A stretch of 64,000 bases of DNA, taken from JBGTFE01 sp041747435 (GTDB lineage: Bacteria; Acidobacteriota; Blastocatellia; Pyrinomonadales; Pyrinomonadaceae). Below are positions 50,425 to 58,552 of the stretch, in pieces (the stretch's first letter is position 1; every line of letters begins with the position of its first letter). The notes below the pieces were generated by a model. The model was not told the DNA's origin. It worked only from the letters and a program-made list of their open reading frames with translations, and ran no database searches. A program made the position numbers and the translations under genes. Where the stretch lies: assembly GCA_041747435.1 (NCBI GenBank), contig JBGTFE010000074.1, positions 1 to 64,000 of the forward strand, in the 5' to 3' direction.

Positions 50425-51624
50425 ATGAATTTTGATTATTCAACGAAAACGCATGAACTCCAAAAGCGGGTGCGTGCTTTCATGGATGAACATATTTATC
50501 CGAATGAAAAAGCCTTTTACGACGAGATAAATTCGGGCGACCGTTGGCAGCCGCTTCAATTGATCGAAGATTTGAAAGCGAAAGCAAAAGCCGAAGGTTT
50601 GTGGAATTTGTTTTTGCCGGAAGTTTCCGGGCTTCGCAATCTGGAATACGCGCCGCTTGCCGAAATTATGGGCAGAGTTTATTGGTCGTCGGAAGTTTTT
50701 AATTGTTCCGCGCCCGATACGGGGAACATGGAAGTTCTTGAAAAATACGGCTCGGCGGAACAAAAAGAAACTTGGCTAAAACCTTTGCTCGACGGCGAAA
50801 TTCGCTCGTGTTTTGCGATGACCGAGCCGGATGTTGCTTCGTCGGATGCGACAAATATTCGCGCTTCGATCAAGAAGGACGGCGAATTTTATATTTTGAA
50901 CGGTCGCAAATGGTGGTCGACCGGCGCGGGTGATGCGCGCTGCAAGCTTGCGATCTTTATGGGAAAAACGGACGAAAACGCGCCGAAACATCTGCAGCAA
51001 TCGATGATTCTCGTTCCGATGGACGCTGATGGCATCAAGATTGAAAGGCTGCTTGATGTTTTTGGATACGACGACGCGCCGAACGGACACGCCGAAATTT
51101 CCTTTACAAACGTGCGCGTGCCGAAAGAGAATTTGATTCTCGGCGAAGGTCGCGGTTTTGAAATTGCGCAAGGTCGGCTCGGTCCCGGACGCGTTCATCA
51201 TTGTATGCGCTTGATCGGTGTTGCCGAACGCGCTCTGGAATTGATGTGCGCTCGCGCGAAATCGCGCATCGCGTTCGGAAAGACGATCGCGGAACAGGGC
51301 GTAGTCAGAAATTGGATCGCCGAAGCGCGGCTTGCGATCGATCAGGCGCGGCTTTTGGTATTGAAAACCGCCTGGATGATGGATAACGTAGGCAATAAAG
51401 CCGCACGAAAAGAAATTGCGATGATAAAAGCGGTCGTCCCGCGAATGGCGCTCAAGATCGTCGACCGCACGATTCAAGTTCACGGCGGCGGAGGCGTTTC
51501 GCAGGATTTCCCGCTTGCGAATTTCTGGATCGTCGCTCGCACCCTAAGATTAGCCGATGGTCCGGACGAAGTTCATCTGGAGTCGATCGCAAAAATGGAA
51601 TTGAAGGCAGAGACCCGCGCGTAA
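50425..51624 (+). CDS. Acyl-CoA dehydrogenase (ACAD11-like)
   Basis: The 399-aa FAD flavoenzyme has 'CFAMTEPDVASSDATNI' (FAD/substrate), 'YILNGRKWWSTGAGDARC', 'DAPNGHAEISFTNVRVPKEN', 'LGEGRGFEIAQGRLGPGRVH' and 'IQVHGGGGVSQDFPLANFW'. This series is characteristic of the ACAD10/11 clade of dehydrogenases. The final codons ('AETRA') and stop fall in a repeat arm (51607-51635), so the C-terminus has probably been replaced by repeat sequence. Together with the APH kinase this suggests processing of hydroxylated or branched acyl-CoAs. Confidence 0.92.
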   Translation: MNFDYSTKTHELQKRVRAFMDEHIYPNEKAFYDEINSGDRWQPLQLIEDLKAKAKAEGLWNLFLPEVSGLRNLEYAPLAEIMGRVYWSSEVFNCSAPDTGNMEVLEKYGSAEQKETWLKPLLDGEIRSCFAMTEPDVASSDATNIRASIKKDGEFYILNGRKWWSTGAGDARCKLAIFMGKTDENAPKHLQQSMILVPMDADGIKIERLLDVFGYDDAPNGHAEISFTNVRVPKENLILGEGRGFEIAQGRLGPGRVHHCMRLIGVAERALELMCARAKSRIAFGKTIAEQGVVRNWIAEARLAIDQARLLVLKTAWMMDNVGNKAARKEIAMIKAVVPRMALKIVDRTIQVHGGGGVSQDFPLANFWIVARTLRLADGPDEVHLESIAKMELKAETRA

Positions 51625-51635
51625 GCAAGGGTGTC
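51607..51635 (+). repeat. Repeat arm across the acyl-CoA dehydrogenase stop codon
   Basis: The sequence 'GCAGAGACCCGCGCGTAAGC' continuing 'AAGGGTGTC' is a variant of the arm seen at 21524 and 39820. It supplies the last five codons and the TAA of the upstream gene. Confidence 0.55.
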
Positions 51636-51689
51636 GAACTCAATATCGGAATTTTACCCGCTCCCTGACGTTTCCGCCTTTTCACTAAA

Positions 51690-52184
51690 ATGAATATTCG
51701 ACCGGTAACATTGAAAGATTCCGCACAAATTGCCGAGATCTACAATTACTACATTCAAACTTCGCACGCGACCTTTGAACTCGAAACGATAGACGCCGCC
51801 GAAATGGCAAATCGGATCACCGAGGGTTTGGAAACGAATTACCCGTTTTTCGTCTGCGAAGAAAATGAAGAGATTATCGGTTTCGCTTATGGAAAACCAT
51901 TTAAAACGCGCCGCGCTTACGCGCTTTCGATCGAAGTTTCGGTATATACAAAAAAAGGGAAAGAAGGAAATGGAATCGGGACTTTGCTTTATCAAAAACT
52001 GCTTTCCGATATTTCACAGCGGGGTTTTCACGCGATTATCGCCGGCATTTCTCTTCCAAACGACTCGAGCGTCAGACTTCATGAAAAATTCGGCTTCGAA
52101 AAAGTCGCGCATTTTCGTGAAGTAGGCTGCAAATTCGGGCGCTGGATCGACGTCGGTTATTGGGAATTTCTCATTAAAAAATAA
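51690..52184 (+). CDS. GNAT N-acetyltransferase, phosphinothricin-acetyltransferase-like
   Basis: The 164-aa enzyme has the GNAT acetyl-CoA fold. 'IRPVTLKDSAQIAEIYNYYI' opens as in the bar/pat clade, 'VYTKKGKEGNGIGTLLYQKL' is the acetyl-CoA pyrophosphate-binding (R/Q-x-x-G-x-G/A) region with 'GNGIG', and 'IAGISLPNDSSVRLHEKFGF' with 'VGCKFGRWIDVGYWE' completes it. Likely acetylates an amino group of a small amino acid analogue such as methionine sulfoximine. It lies 65 nt after the dehydrogenase gene. Confidence 0.88.
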   Translation: MNIRPVTLKDSAQIAEIYNYYIQTSHATFELETIDAAEMANRITEGLETNYPFFVCEENEEIIGFAYGKPFKTRRAYALSIEVSVYTKKGKEGNGIGTLLYQKLLSDISQRGFHAIIAGISLPNDSSVRLHEKFGFEKVAHFREVGCKFGRWIDVGYWEFLIKK

Positions 52185-52609
52185 AAAATACCCTTGCCGA
52201 CAAATCAATTTGACCAGATTTTCCGGTCAGTTTGAAAACTTTTAAGTCAAATTACGGTTTAACAGTGAAAATAAGTGTTGACAATTGTTAATCCGTAATG
52301 TAATTTTGTTAATTGATGACACGAAAAATGTCATTCCTATCGCCGCCTTAAGCGAAAAATTCAATACGAGCAACAGTTTCAAAGTATTTTGAAAAAGACG
52401 TTGCGACCAAAATGGACAAAAACGAAACAGGTATCCGGGCTCTGCTAAACAGTTTGACCTATCAAGTACTAAGCCCAGTCTTTGCTGTCAATTCGAAAAA
52501 GGTGGCAATCTTTTCCGCTAAAGCCGGAACCTGACTCGTTTTCGTTTTTCAAAGCTAGTTTCTTAATAAAATTAAATTTGGCTGTAAAGCCAGAAGGAGT
52601 AAAGAGATA
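52185..52609 (+). promoter_or_regulatory. Promoter and structured 5' leader of the pilMNOPQ operon
   Basis: 425 nt with no coding region. A good promoter, 'TTGACA' (52278-52283), a 17-nt spacer and 'TAATTT' (52301-52306), would start a leader of about 295 nt. A hairpin TGACA/TGTCA lies near 52316-52334. The main structure pairs AAAACGA (52419-52425) with TCGTTTT (52536-52542), CAGGT (52428-52432) with ACCTG (52529-52533) and TCCGG (52434-52438) with CCGGA (52524-52528). A competing pair GGGCT/AGCCC (52437-52441 with 52472-52476) shares bases with it. I do not recognise a known riboswitch. The ribosome-binding site 'GAAGGAG' precedes pilM. Confidence 0.6.
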
Positions 52610-53668
52610 ATGCGATTCGGTAAAAAGAAAAGCGTTGCCGGTTTGGATGTCGGCTCAAGTTCGGTAAAAATCGTCGAACTCGAAGGCAAAATAAATAATC
52701 TTAGCCTAGTCGGTCTTGGATACGAAAATCTTCCCGACAATACGATCGTTGACGGGCAGATCATGGAGTTGAACACGGTTTCGGAAGTGATTCAAAGCGT
52801 GTGTTCGAATCATCAGATCACGTCCAATCAAGTCGTCACCGGCGTCAGCGGACATTCGGTAATTATCAAAAATATCGTGCTGCCCGCGATGACGCGCGAC
52901 GAATTGGAAGAATCCATCGATTGGCATGCCGAAGAACATATTCCATATGACCTGTCGGACGTCAGTCTTGATTACCAGGTAACGGAAGAAACTTCGGAGT
53001 CGACCGCCGTTTTGATCGCCGCGTGCAAGCGCGAAAGAATCGATAATCTCAAGCAGGCGATCCAGCTTTCGGGCAATCAGCCGGTAATAATCGATGTCGA
53101 TACGTTTGCGCTGCAAAACTGCTACGAGGTTAATTATCAGCCCGACGGATCGCAGGTCGTAACGCTGCTCAATATTGGCGCGTCGACCATGAACGTCAAC
53201 ATCGTAAGAGGCAATCGCTCGCTTTTCACACGCGATATCACGGTCGGCGGAAGTCAGTTTACAGATGTCTTACAACGAAATCTTGGTTTGAGTTTCCAGC
53301 AAGCCGAAGCGGTTAAGCGCGGCGTTGCGGATGCGTCTGAAGGAATCGAAGAAAAATCGATCGAGCCTTTAATGAATAATGTAACGGAAATGGTTGCGAT
53401 GGAAATTCAAAAAACGTTTGACTTTTATCGCGCGACGACCGATGACGGCGAAATGACCGTTCAAAAGATCCTTATTTCGGGCGGCGGCTCAAAGCTTGCC
53501 GGTCTCGCCGAGGATCTTTCCGAAAAGCTCGAACTACCGGTTGAAATTCTCGATCCGTTTCGCAGCATTAAAGTCGATACACGAAAGTTCGATCCAGATT
53601 ATTTGAGTGAAATTATGCCTGAAATGGCGGTAGCCGTCGGCTTGGCAGTAAGAGGAGTTGAAGCATAA
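52610..53668 (+). CDS. pilM: Type IV pilus alignment protein PilM
   Basis: The 352-aa actin-like ATPase of the type IV pilus alignment complex sits at the cytoplasmic side of the inner membrane and binds the PilN N-terminus. 'AGLDVGSSSVKIVELEGKIN' is the ATPase phosphate-1 motif, and 'LLNIGASTMNVNIVRGNRSL' and 'ILISGGGSKLAGLAEDLSEK' follow. It begins the operon behind the long leader. Its TAA overlaps the ATG of pilN (TAATG). Confidence 0.94.
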   Translation: MRFGKKKSVAGLDVGSSSVKIVELEGKINNLSLVGLGYENLPDNTIVDGQIMELNTVSEVIQSVCSNHQITSNQVVTGVSGHSVIIKNIVLPAMTRDELEESIDWHAEEHIPYDLSDVSLDYQVTEETSESTAVLIAACKRERIDNLKQAIQLSGNQPVIIDVDTFALQNCYEVNYQPDGSQVVTLLNIGASTMNVNIVRGNRSLFTRDITVGGSQFTDVLQRNLGLSFQQAEAVKRGVADASEGIEEKSIEPLMNNVTEMVAMEIQKTFDFYRATTDDGEMTVQKILISGGGSKLAGLAEDLSEKLELPVEILDPFRSIKVDTRKFDPDYLSEIMPEMAVAVGLAVRGVEA

Positions 53669-54381
53669 TGATTAAGATAAATCTTTTAAATTCAGTCACA
53701 GAAAGACAAGCGGGCGCTGCCGTCGCGGTCGATCGCAAAATGAACAGCCCGGTTTCGCGTCTTCTTATGATGGCGTTGGCGGTCGGTTTTCTTTTCGTCG
53801 CGGTCGTCGGCTGGGACGTAATCAGTACCCAAATGGCTAAAAATCAAGCCGAACGGGAAATGGAAGAACAGAAACAGATAGCCGCCGAGCTGGAAGTCGT
53901 TCTTAAGGAACAAAAGGAACTCGAGCAAAGGATCAAAAATATCGATCTTCGGATCGATGCGATCAAAAAGCTTCGCGATTCGCAAGCCGGACCGAGTGCA
54001 GTTCTGGAAGCTCTTCGCGAAAGGATCGCCATGGTTCCCGGACTTTACCTTGAATCCGTAGAACAAGCCGGCGATCAATTGACCATTCGCGGTAATTCAC
54101 CTGCAGAAGGAGCCGTCACGGATTTCGGCAGGAGCCTGGAATTTTCAAACGGACTTTTTTCGAATTTGAGCATCGAGACCCAGCGCAAAGAAGAACAAAA
54201 TCAGCAAGTCTCTACCGGTCCCTCGACGAATCCGCAGCAAAGCGATGCGAACAAGCTCGTTCTAGTCGGGTTCACGATTCGCTGCGCTTACACCCCTTCG
54301 AAAGCGAAACTCGACAACTCAACAACAGCCTCAAACGATCAACAGGCAAATCCGAGCAATCCGCAGATCGCAAAAAATTAA
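53668..54381 (+). CDS. pilN: Type IV pilus assembly protein PilN
   Basis: The 237-aa inner-membrane protein has 'MIKINLLNS' at the N-terminus, the PilM-binding motif, then one transmembrane helix (about 33-52), a coiled coil (about 55-105) and a ferredoxin-like periplasmic domain. The last about 40 residues are Ser/Asn/Gln-rich. It forms the alignment complex with PilM and PilO. Its start overlaps the stop of pilM by 1 nt. Confidence 0.9.
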   Translation: MIKINLLNSVTERQAGAAVAVDRKMNSPVSRLLMMALAVGFLFVAVVGWDVISTQMAKNQAEREMEEQKQIAAELEVVLKEQKELEQRIKNIDLRIDAIKKLRDSQAGPSAVLEALRERIAMVPGLYLESVEQAGDQLTIRGNSPAEGAVTDFGRSLEFSNGLFSNLSIETQRKEEQNQQVSTGPSTNPQQSDANKLVLVGFTIRCAYTPSKAKLDNSTTASNDQQANPSNPQIAKN

Positions 54382-54425
54382 ACAGCTCCCGGAGCTTTAC
54401 CTAAAGAAAAAACAAGGAAACTGAG

Positions 54426-55073
54426 ATGATAGAAAAATTCAAAGCCTTAACTTGGCACATACAACTTATAGTTTTTGTCGGTATCGCATCTTTGCTCTAT
54501 CTGGGAGTTTGGTATTTCGTTACCAGCGGCACGCGCGCCGAGGTTCAAACTCTAAACGACCAGGTTGCGCAGCTGAAATCGCAGAATGAAGCGGCAAAGG
54601 TTGCGACGCAGCGTATCAACGAATTTCGAGCGCTCTTCGTTTCGAAATCGTTGGAATACGACGAGCTGAAAGTTTTGCTTCCGGAAGAACGCGAGATCAC
54701 AAATGTTCTGCAGGGACTTCAGGATACGGCAAAGGATAGCCGTCTGATCGTGATGAGATTCAGTCCGCGCGATGATTCGCAGCAGGACTTTATCATGGCA
54801 AAGCCCGTCGAAATCGAAGTTGACAGCAATTTCAACAATTTGCGCGCATTTTTCGACAAAATGGCGAAGCTGCAGCGAATCGTATCGATCTCAGATTTCA
54901 AACTAAACCAGCTTGAAAAACAAACCGGCGAGCGAACGCTTCACGCACAATTTTTGCTAACGGCTTACTATGCGTCGCCGGACAATCTGAATTCGGTGAA
55001 CGCCCCGCCGGCGCCAAATGGACAAACGCCAGCGCCCAACCAGCCCGCAGCGCAGCCTCCCGTTTCCCAATAA
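54426..55073 (+). CDS. pilO: Type IV pilus assembly protein PilO
   Basis: The 215-aa protein has a single N-terminal transmembrane helix (about 14-32), a coiled coil (35-65), and a PilO-type periplasmic domain with 'LEYDELKVLLPEEREITNVL' and 'PVEIEVDSNFNNLRAFFDKM'. The C-terminus is Pro/Ala-rich. It pairs with PilN in the inner-membrane platform. It starts 44 nt after pilN. Confidence 0.9.
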   Translation: MIEKFKALTWHIQLIVFVGIASLLYLGVWYFVTSGTRAEVQTLNDQVAQLKSQNEAAKVATQRINEFRALFVSKSLEYDELKVLLPEEREITNVLQGLQDTAKDSRLIVMRFSPRDDSQQDFIMAKPVEIEVDSNFNNLRAFFDKMAKLQRIVSISDFKLNQLEKQTGERTLHAQFLLTAYYASPDNLNSVNAPPAPNGQTPAPNQPAAQPPVSQ

Positions 55074-55113
55074 TCCGCGAACAATTTTGAATTTCCTTTT
55101 AGAGAGAAAAGTT

Positions 55114-55893
55114 ATGACGAAAAGATCAAAAATAACCCGTTTTCTAAGTTTGAGCTTAGCCGCAGCCGGACTCGTGTTGGTCACCGGATTGCTCACCGAA
55201 AGCTCGGCGCAAACGCGCGATCCGTTTGAAAAACCAGCTTGGGCGAAGCCGAAAACTTCCAATCCAAATTCGCCGAATTCGGATAAACCGGCAAAGCCCG
55301 TCAAACCGTCGGTGGTGGTGGTTTCCGCTCCCGCGATCGAGCAAAGAATTGCATTTTATAAAGTTTTGCGCGAACGCGCGGCAATGAACGGCGAGGAAAT
55401 TCCAAAGGTCACCAGCGTTTTGACGCTCGACGAAATGTCCGTCATCGGTATTTTTCGCACTCCGCGCGGCTATGCGGCGATGGTTGAAGCGAAACCGATA
55501 AAGCTTTCCTACACCATTTATCCGGGTGAAAAGTTTTTTGACGGTCAACTCGTGGCGATCGAAGAAAACAAGCTTACGTTCCGCAAAGTCACAAGAATGA
55601 GCAATGCCAAATTCGTCTCATCGGTTGAAAACAAGACGCTTCGCGAATATTCGATTCAGGAAGAAGTTCAGGGAACGGCACCGCTGCTGCCTTCGGGAAA
55701 TACAGAGGTTGCAAATTCCAATCCGCCCACAGCGGTTCCTGTGTTCGATAACCCGCTCGTCATGCCGCCATCGGTGATGATCTCGCCGCTCGATGAAATG
55801 AATAGACAGCAGACCGAACAAAAAGATTCGGCTAATGAAAAGACCGACAAAAAGGTCAAAAAGCCAACAAAAGTTGCCAAAAATAAAAATTAG
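55114..55893 (+). CDS. pilP: Type IV pilus assembly protein PilP-like
   Basis: The 259-aa protein has a hydrophobic signal (about 1-32) and a small beta-domain with 'LTLDEMSVIGIFRTPRGYAA' and 'YPGEKFFDGQLVAIEENKLT', the region that in PilP contacts the PilQ secretin. Divergence from proteobacterial PilP is high, so the call rests partly on its place between pilO and pilQ. The N- and C-terminal Pro/Asn and Lys-rich tails are long. The ATG at 55114, after 'AGAGAGAA', is chosen over an upstream in-frame codon that would start inside pilO. Confidence 0.75.
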   Translation: MTKRSKITRFLSLSLAAAGLVLVTGLLTESSAQTRDPFEKPAWAKPKTSNPNSPNSDKPAKPVKPSVVVVSAPAIEQRIAFYKVLRERAAMNGEEIPKVTSVLTLDEMSVIGIFRTPRGYAAMVEAKPIKLSYTIYPGEKFFDGQLVAIEENKLTFRKVTRMSNAKFVSSVENKTLREYSIQEEVQGTAPLLPSGNTEVANSNPPTAVPVFDNPLVMPPSVMISPLDEMNRQQTEQKDSANEKTDKKVKKPTKVAKNKN

Positions 55894-56010
55894 AGGCATG
55901 TCACACGGCGTAGTTTTCTCCCCGGAACGCGCCGCCCATTCAAACAGTCAGATTCTAACTATCTATCTCTTGCAAATTACAAAGAGAGATTATTTTGTAA
56001 CGGAGGAAAC

Positions 56011-57633
56011 ATGAATTCTCTTCAGAAAATTAGCGGATATGCCTTAAAAATCATCTTCGCTTTAACAATCATCAGCGCTTTAGCTTTAGTTGCCGTCGCG
56101 CAAAAAACGGCGCTGCAGGAAGGCAAACGATATGGCGACCCGGGTTTTGAGGGCGAACCGATCAACCTGAAAGTCGTCAACGCCGACATACGCGATATTC
56201 TAAGCTACATTACCGAGCAATACGGGATCAATTTTGTCATCGATAAATCGGTGAAAAGCGTTCCGGTCACGGTAAATGTCAACGAAGTTCCGTGGAATGT
56301 CGCGCTCGATTCGATCCTGATTTCCCAGGAATTAGGCGTTGAGGTAAAAGGTCCGATTCTTCGCGTCGCAGAATCCACTACGCTTGCCAAGGAATCCGAA
56401 ATTCTTACTAAAATACGAGAATCTCAGCTCGATACGTCACCGCTTGTCACCGAGATCATTCGTCTGAATTACGCGCGTGCCGCCGGAACTTTATCCGGTG
56501 AAGCCGGTGCAGGCGGCGGATTTAGCGGCGGTGTTGTTCCCGGCGGTGCATCTTCCGCCGTAACAAACAGCGGAAGTTCAGACCAAGGGCTTCTCGGAAT
56601 TATCAAACGCCGTCTTTCGCGCCGCGGTGCGGTAGAAGTCGACGGACGAAGCAATACGCTGATCATCACAGACGTGCGACAAAATATAGACGCGATCAAA
56701 CAGGTCGTAATTCTGCTCGATCAGCCCGAACCGCAGGTCGAGATCGAAACGCGAATTGTTATCGCCCAGCGCAATTTTCTGCGTGATATTGGCGTCCAAC
56801 TCGGTTTACGGGTTTCAAATCCGTTCGACCAGGGCGGAATTATCGATACGCAAACGGGACGTCCGTCCGACAATCCTCCGACCGGACAGTTTTTCCTGAC
56901 AACAGGAGCTTTCGGAAGCGCGCAGATAACGGCGGCTCTGAATTTGTCAGAAACCAAAGGACAAACCAAAACTATCGCCAGCCCGCGCGTCACCGCATTG
57001 AACAATCGTTCGGCTGAGATCGAAAGCGGAAGTCAAATTCCGGTGACGACCGTCCAGCGGAATGCAGGTAGCAGTGACGAAGATGAAGGCACCGGTGTTG
57101 TCTATACAACAACGTTCGTCAATGTTCCGCTTCGGCTTCAGGTTACGCCGCAGATCAGCGACGCGGGCGTAGTTATTTTACGCATCGTCGCGGAAAACAA
57201 TCAAGTCGATCCTTCGTTGTCGTCAGGCTTGGGCGGAACGCCCGGCATTAATACGCAGCGTATGCAGACCGAAGTGCTTGTGCCGGATGGCGGAACAACC
57301 GTAGTCGGCGGTGTTTTGACCGATCTTGAAGTCAATACCAAGAGCAAAACGCCGGGACTCGGCGACGTTCCGTTTATCAAATATTTGTTCCGGAATAAGA
57401 CGACGCAGCGAAATACCAGCGAGATCTTATTCTTTATCACGCCGCGGATTTACCGCCCGGATTACGAAGGCAATCCGACCAACGGTAAGATCGGCACATC
57501 GAATCGTTCGACGACCCTGAGCCAACCGGTTCCTCTCGGAAATCCGGCTTCCAATTCAACGCCGACGAACACGAATCCGCAGAACTCGAATCCGCTGGTT
57601 CCTACGCAAATCAATCCGGCGATAAAGCCGTAA
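56011..57633 (+). CDS. pilQ: Type IV pilus secretin PilQ
   Basis: The 540-aa outer-membrane secretin forms the pilus pore. It has a signal peptide (1-30), one STN/N0-like domain (about 45-130, 'NLKVVNADIRDILSYITEQY'), an N1 region with a Gly/Ser-rich insert ('GEAGAGGGFSGGVVPGGASS'), and the secretin core ending 'VPDGGTTVVGGVLTDLE', 'TPGLGDVPFIKYLFRNKTTQ' and 'ELLFFITPRI'-like 'EILFFITPRIYRP'. AMIN domains at the front are missing compared with proteobacterial PilQ. A GGAGGA site precedes the ATG. A terminator follows. Confidence 0.92.
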   Translation: MNSLQKISGYALKIIFALTIISALALVAVAQKTALQEGKRYGDPGFEGEPINLKVVNADIRDILSYITEQYGINFVIDKSVKSVPVTVNVNEVPWNVALDSILISQELGVEVKGPILRVAESTTLAKESEILTKIRESQLDTSPLVTEIIRLNYARAAGTLSGEAGAGGGFSGGVVPGGASSAVTNSGSSDQGLLGIIKRRLSRRGAVEVDGRSNTLIITDVRQNIDAIKQVVILLDQPEPQVEIETRIVIAQRNFLRDIGVQLGLRVSNPFDQGGIIDTQTGRPSDNPPTGQFFLTTGAFGSAQITAALNLSETKGQTKTIASPRVTALNNRSAEIESGSQIPVTTVQRNAGSSDEDEGTGVVYTTTFVNVPLRLQVTPQISDAGVVILRIVAENNQVDPSLSSGLGGTPGINTQRMQTEVLVPDGGTTVVGGVLTDLEVNTKSKTPGLGDVPFIKYLFRNKTTQRNTSEILFFITPRIYRPDYEGNPTNGKIGTSNRSTTLSQPVPLGNPASNSTPTNTNPQNSNPLVPTQINPAIKP

Positions 57634-57745
57634 GCTACGGAGCTAGAACTGCGGTAAGCTTGAAAAGTTCCGCGCTTATTGCGCCCCATTGCTTTGTGCG
57701 GAACTTTCTATATAATTCTCCCGGCGACCATGTTTCTTCATTTGT

Positions 57746-57783
57746 CCCGTCAGAGCTGCGCTCGGTTCTGACGGGCATTTTTT
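57746..57783 (+). terminator. Rho-independent terminator after pilQ
   Basis: A perfect 9-bp stem CCCGTCAGA/TCTGACGGG (57746-57754 with 57767-57775) with a 12-nt loop is followed by 'CATTTTTTATTT'. It ends the pilMNOPQ operon, 112 nt after the pilQ stop. The gap from 57634 to 57916 holds nothing else I can name. Confidence 0.85.
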
Positions 57784-57916
57784 ATTTAAACGTGCTTCCT
57801 TTTTAGATCTTAAGAGTTTAGACGTGCGTAAAATGTTTTTTTCTGAAGATGCACTATTATTCACCGTTTGTTGAAGCAGGGAATTTTCCATAACGAACGA
57901 CCTCACATCAGAAAAA

Positions 57917-58528
57917 ATGAAGGTACCGGTAAAACCAAAATATAGTAACTCGATCAGCAAAAAAGGCTTCAGTTTACCAAAGCTTTTGATCGTTTTGCAC
58001 GTCGCCGCGATAATTCTTGTTCTTGCCTTGCCGCAAGTGATCTCTTCGCGCCGGATGATGAAATTTTCGGCGATGCGGGACCAAATTTCTGCGTCTTTGA
58101 GCGAAGCTAGACAGGAAGCAATGTCGCAACGAAAGGCGATCACATATCGTTACGACGATCGAACCAAACAACTGACCGTTTACGGTGGAAACTTTGGCAC
58201 ACACGGCGAATCAAACAATAAAGTCATCGAGCTGACTGGTTTTGGCGTTGATGCGGTCGACATAAAATACGGTCGTCCGGGCGGCGTGACGGCTGCCGCG
58301 CTCGCCGATACGACGAACCTAACCCAGTCGACAAGCAGTCTTGTTGAACTTACGTTTCAGCCGGACGGTTCCGTGGTTGACGCACGTAATAATGCCCAAA
58401 ACCACGCGCTTTTTTTCTTTCACAATAAATATAAAAAAGACGCTGCTTTTGCGGTCTCAATTCTGGGCGCCGGCGGGCGCGTCAAGCTTTGGCGATACAG
58501 CAAAAATATTGACGCCTATGTCGAATAA
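57917..58528 (+). CDS. GspH/FimT-like pilin or pseudopilin with atypical +5 residue
   Basis: The 203-aa protein has the type IV pilin leader 'SISKKG' followed by 'FSLPKLLIVLHVAAIILVLA', so prepilin peptidase would cut after Gly17. The body with 'MRDQISASLSEARQEAMSQR' and 'VELTFQPDGSVVDARNNAQN' matches the GspH/FimT minor pilin domain. The conserved Glu at position +5 of mature pilins is Lys here. It lies beyond the pilQ terminator, so it has its own promoter. It is convergent with the FG-GAP gene (24 nt). Confidence 0.78.
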   Translation: MKVPVKPKYSNSISKKGFSLPKLLIVLHVAAIILVLALPQVISSRRMMKFSAMRDQISASLSEARQEAMSQRKAITYRYDDRTKQLTVYGGNFGTHGESNNKVIELTGFGVDAVDIKYGRPGGVTAAALADTTNLTQSTSSLVELTFQPDGSVVDARNNAQNHALFFFHNKYKKDAAFAVSILGAGGRVKLWRYSKNIDAYVE

Positions 58529-58552
58529 GCTTCCAAAAAAAATGGGCGAAAA

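Noticed and set aside
52410..52550. c-di-GMP (GEMM) riboswitch in the pilM leader
   Set aside because: The conserved GEMM core and tetraloop-receptor sequences are missing; only the position and a strong fold are suggestive.
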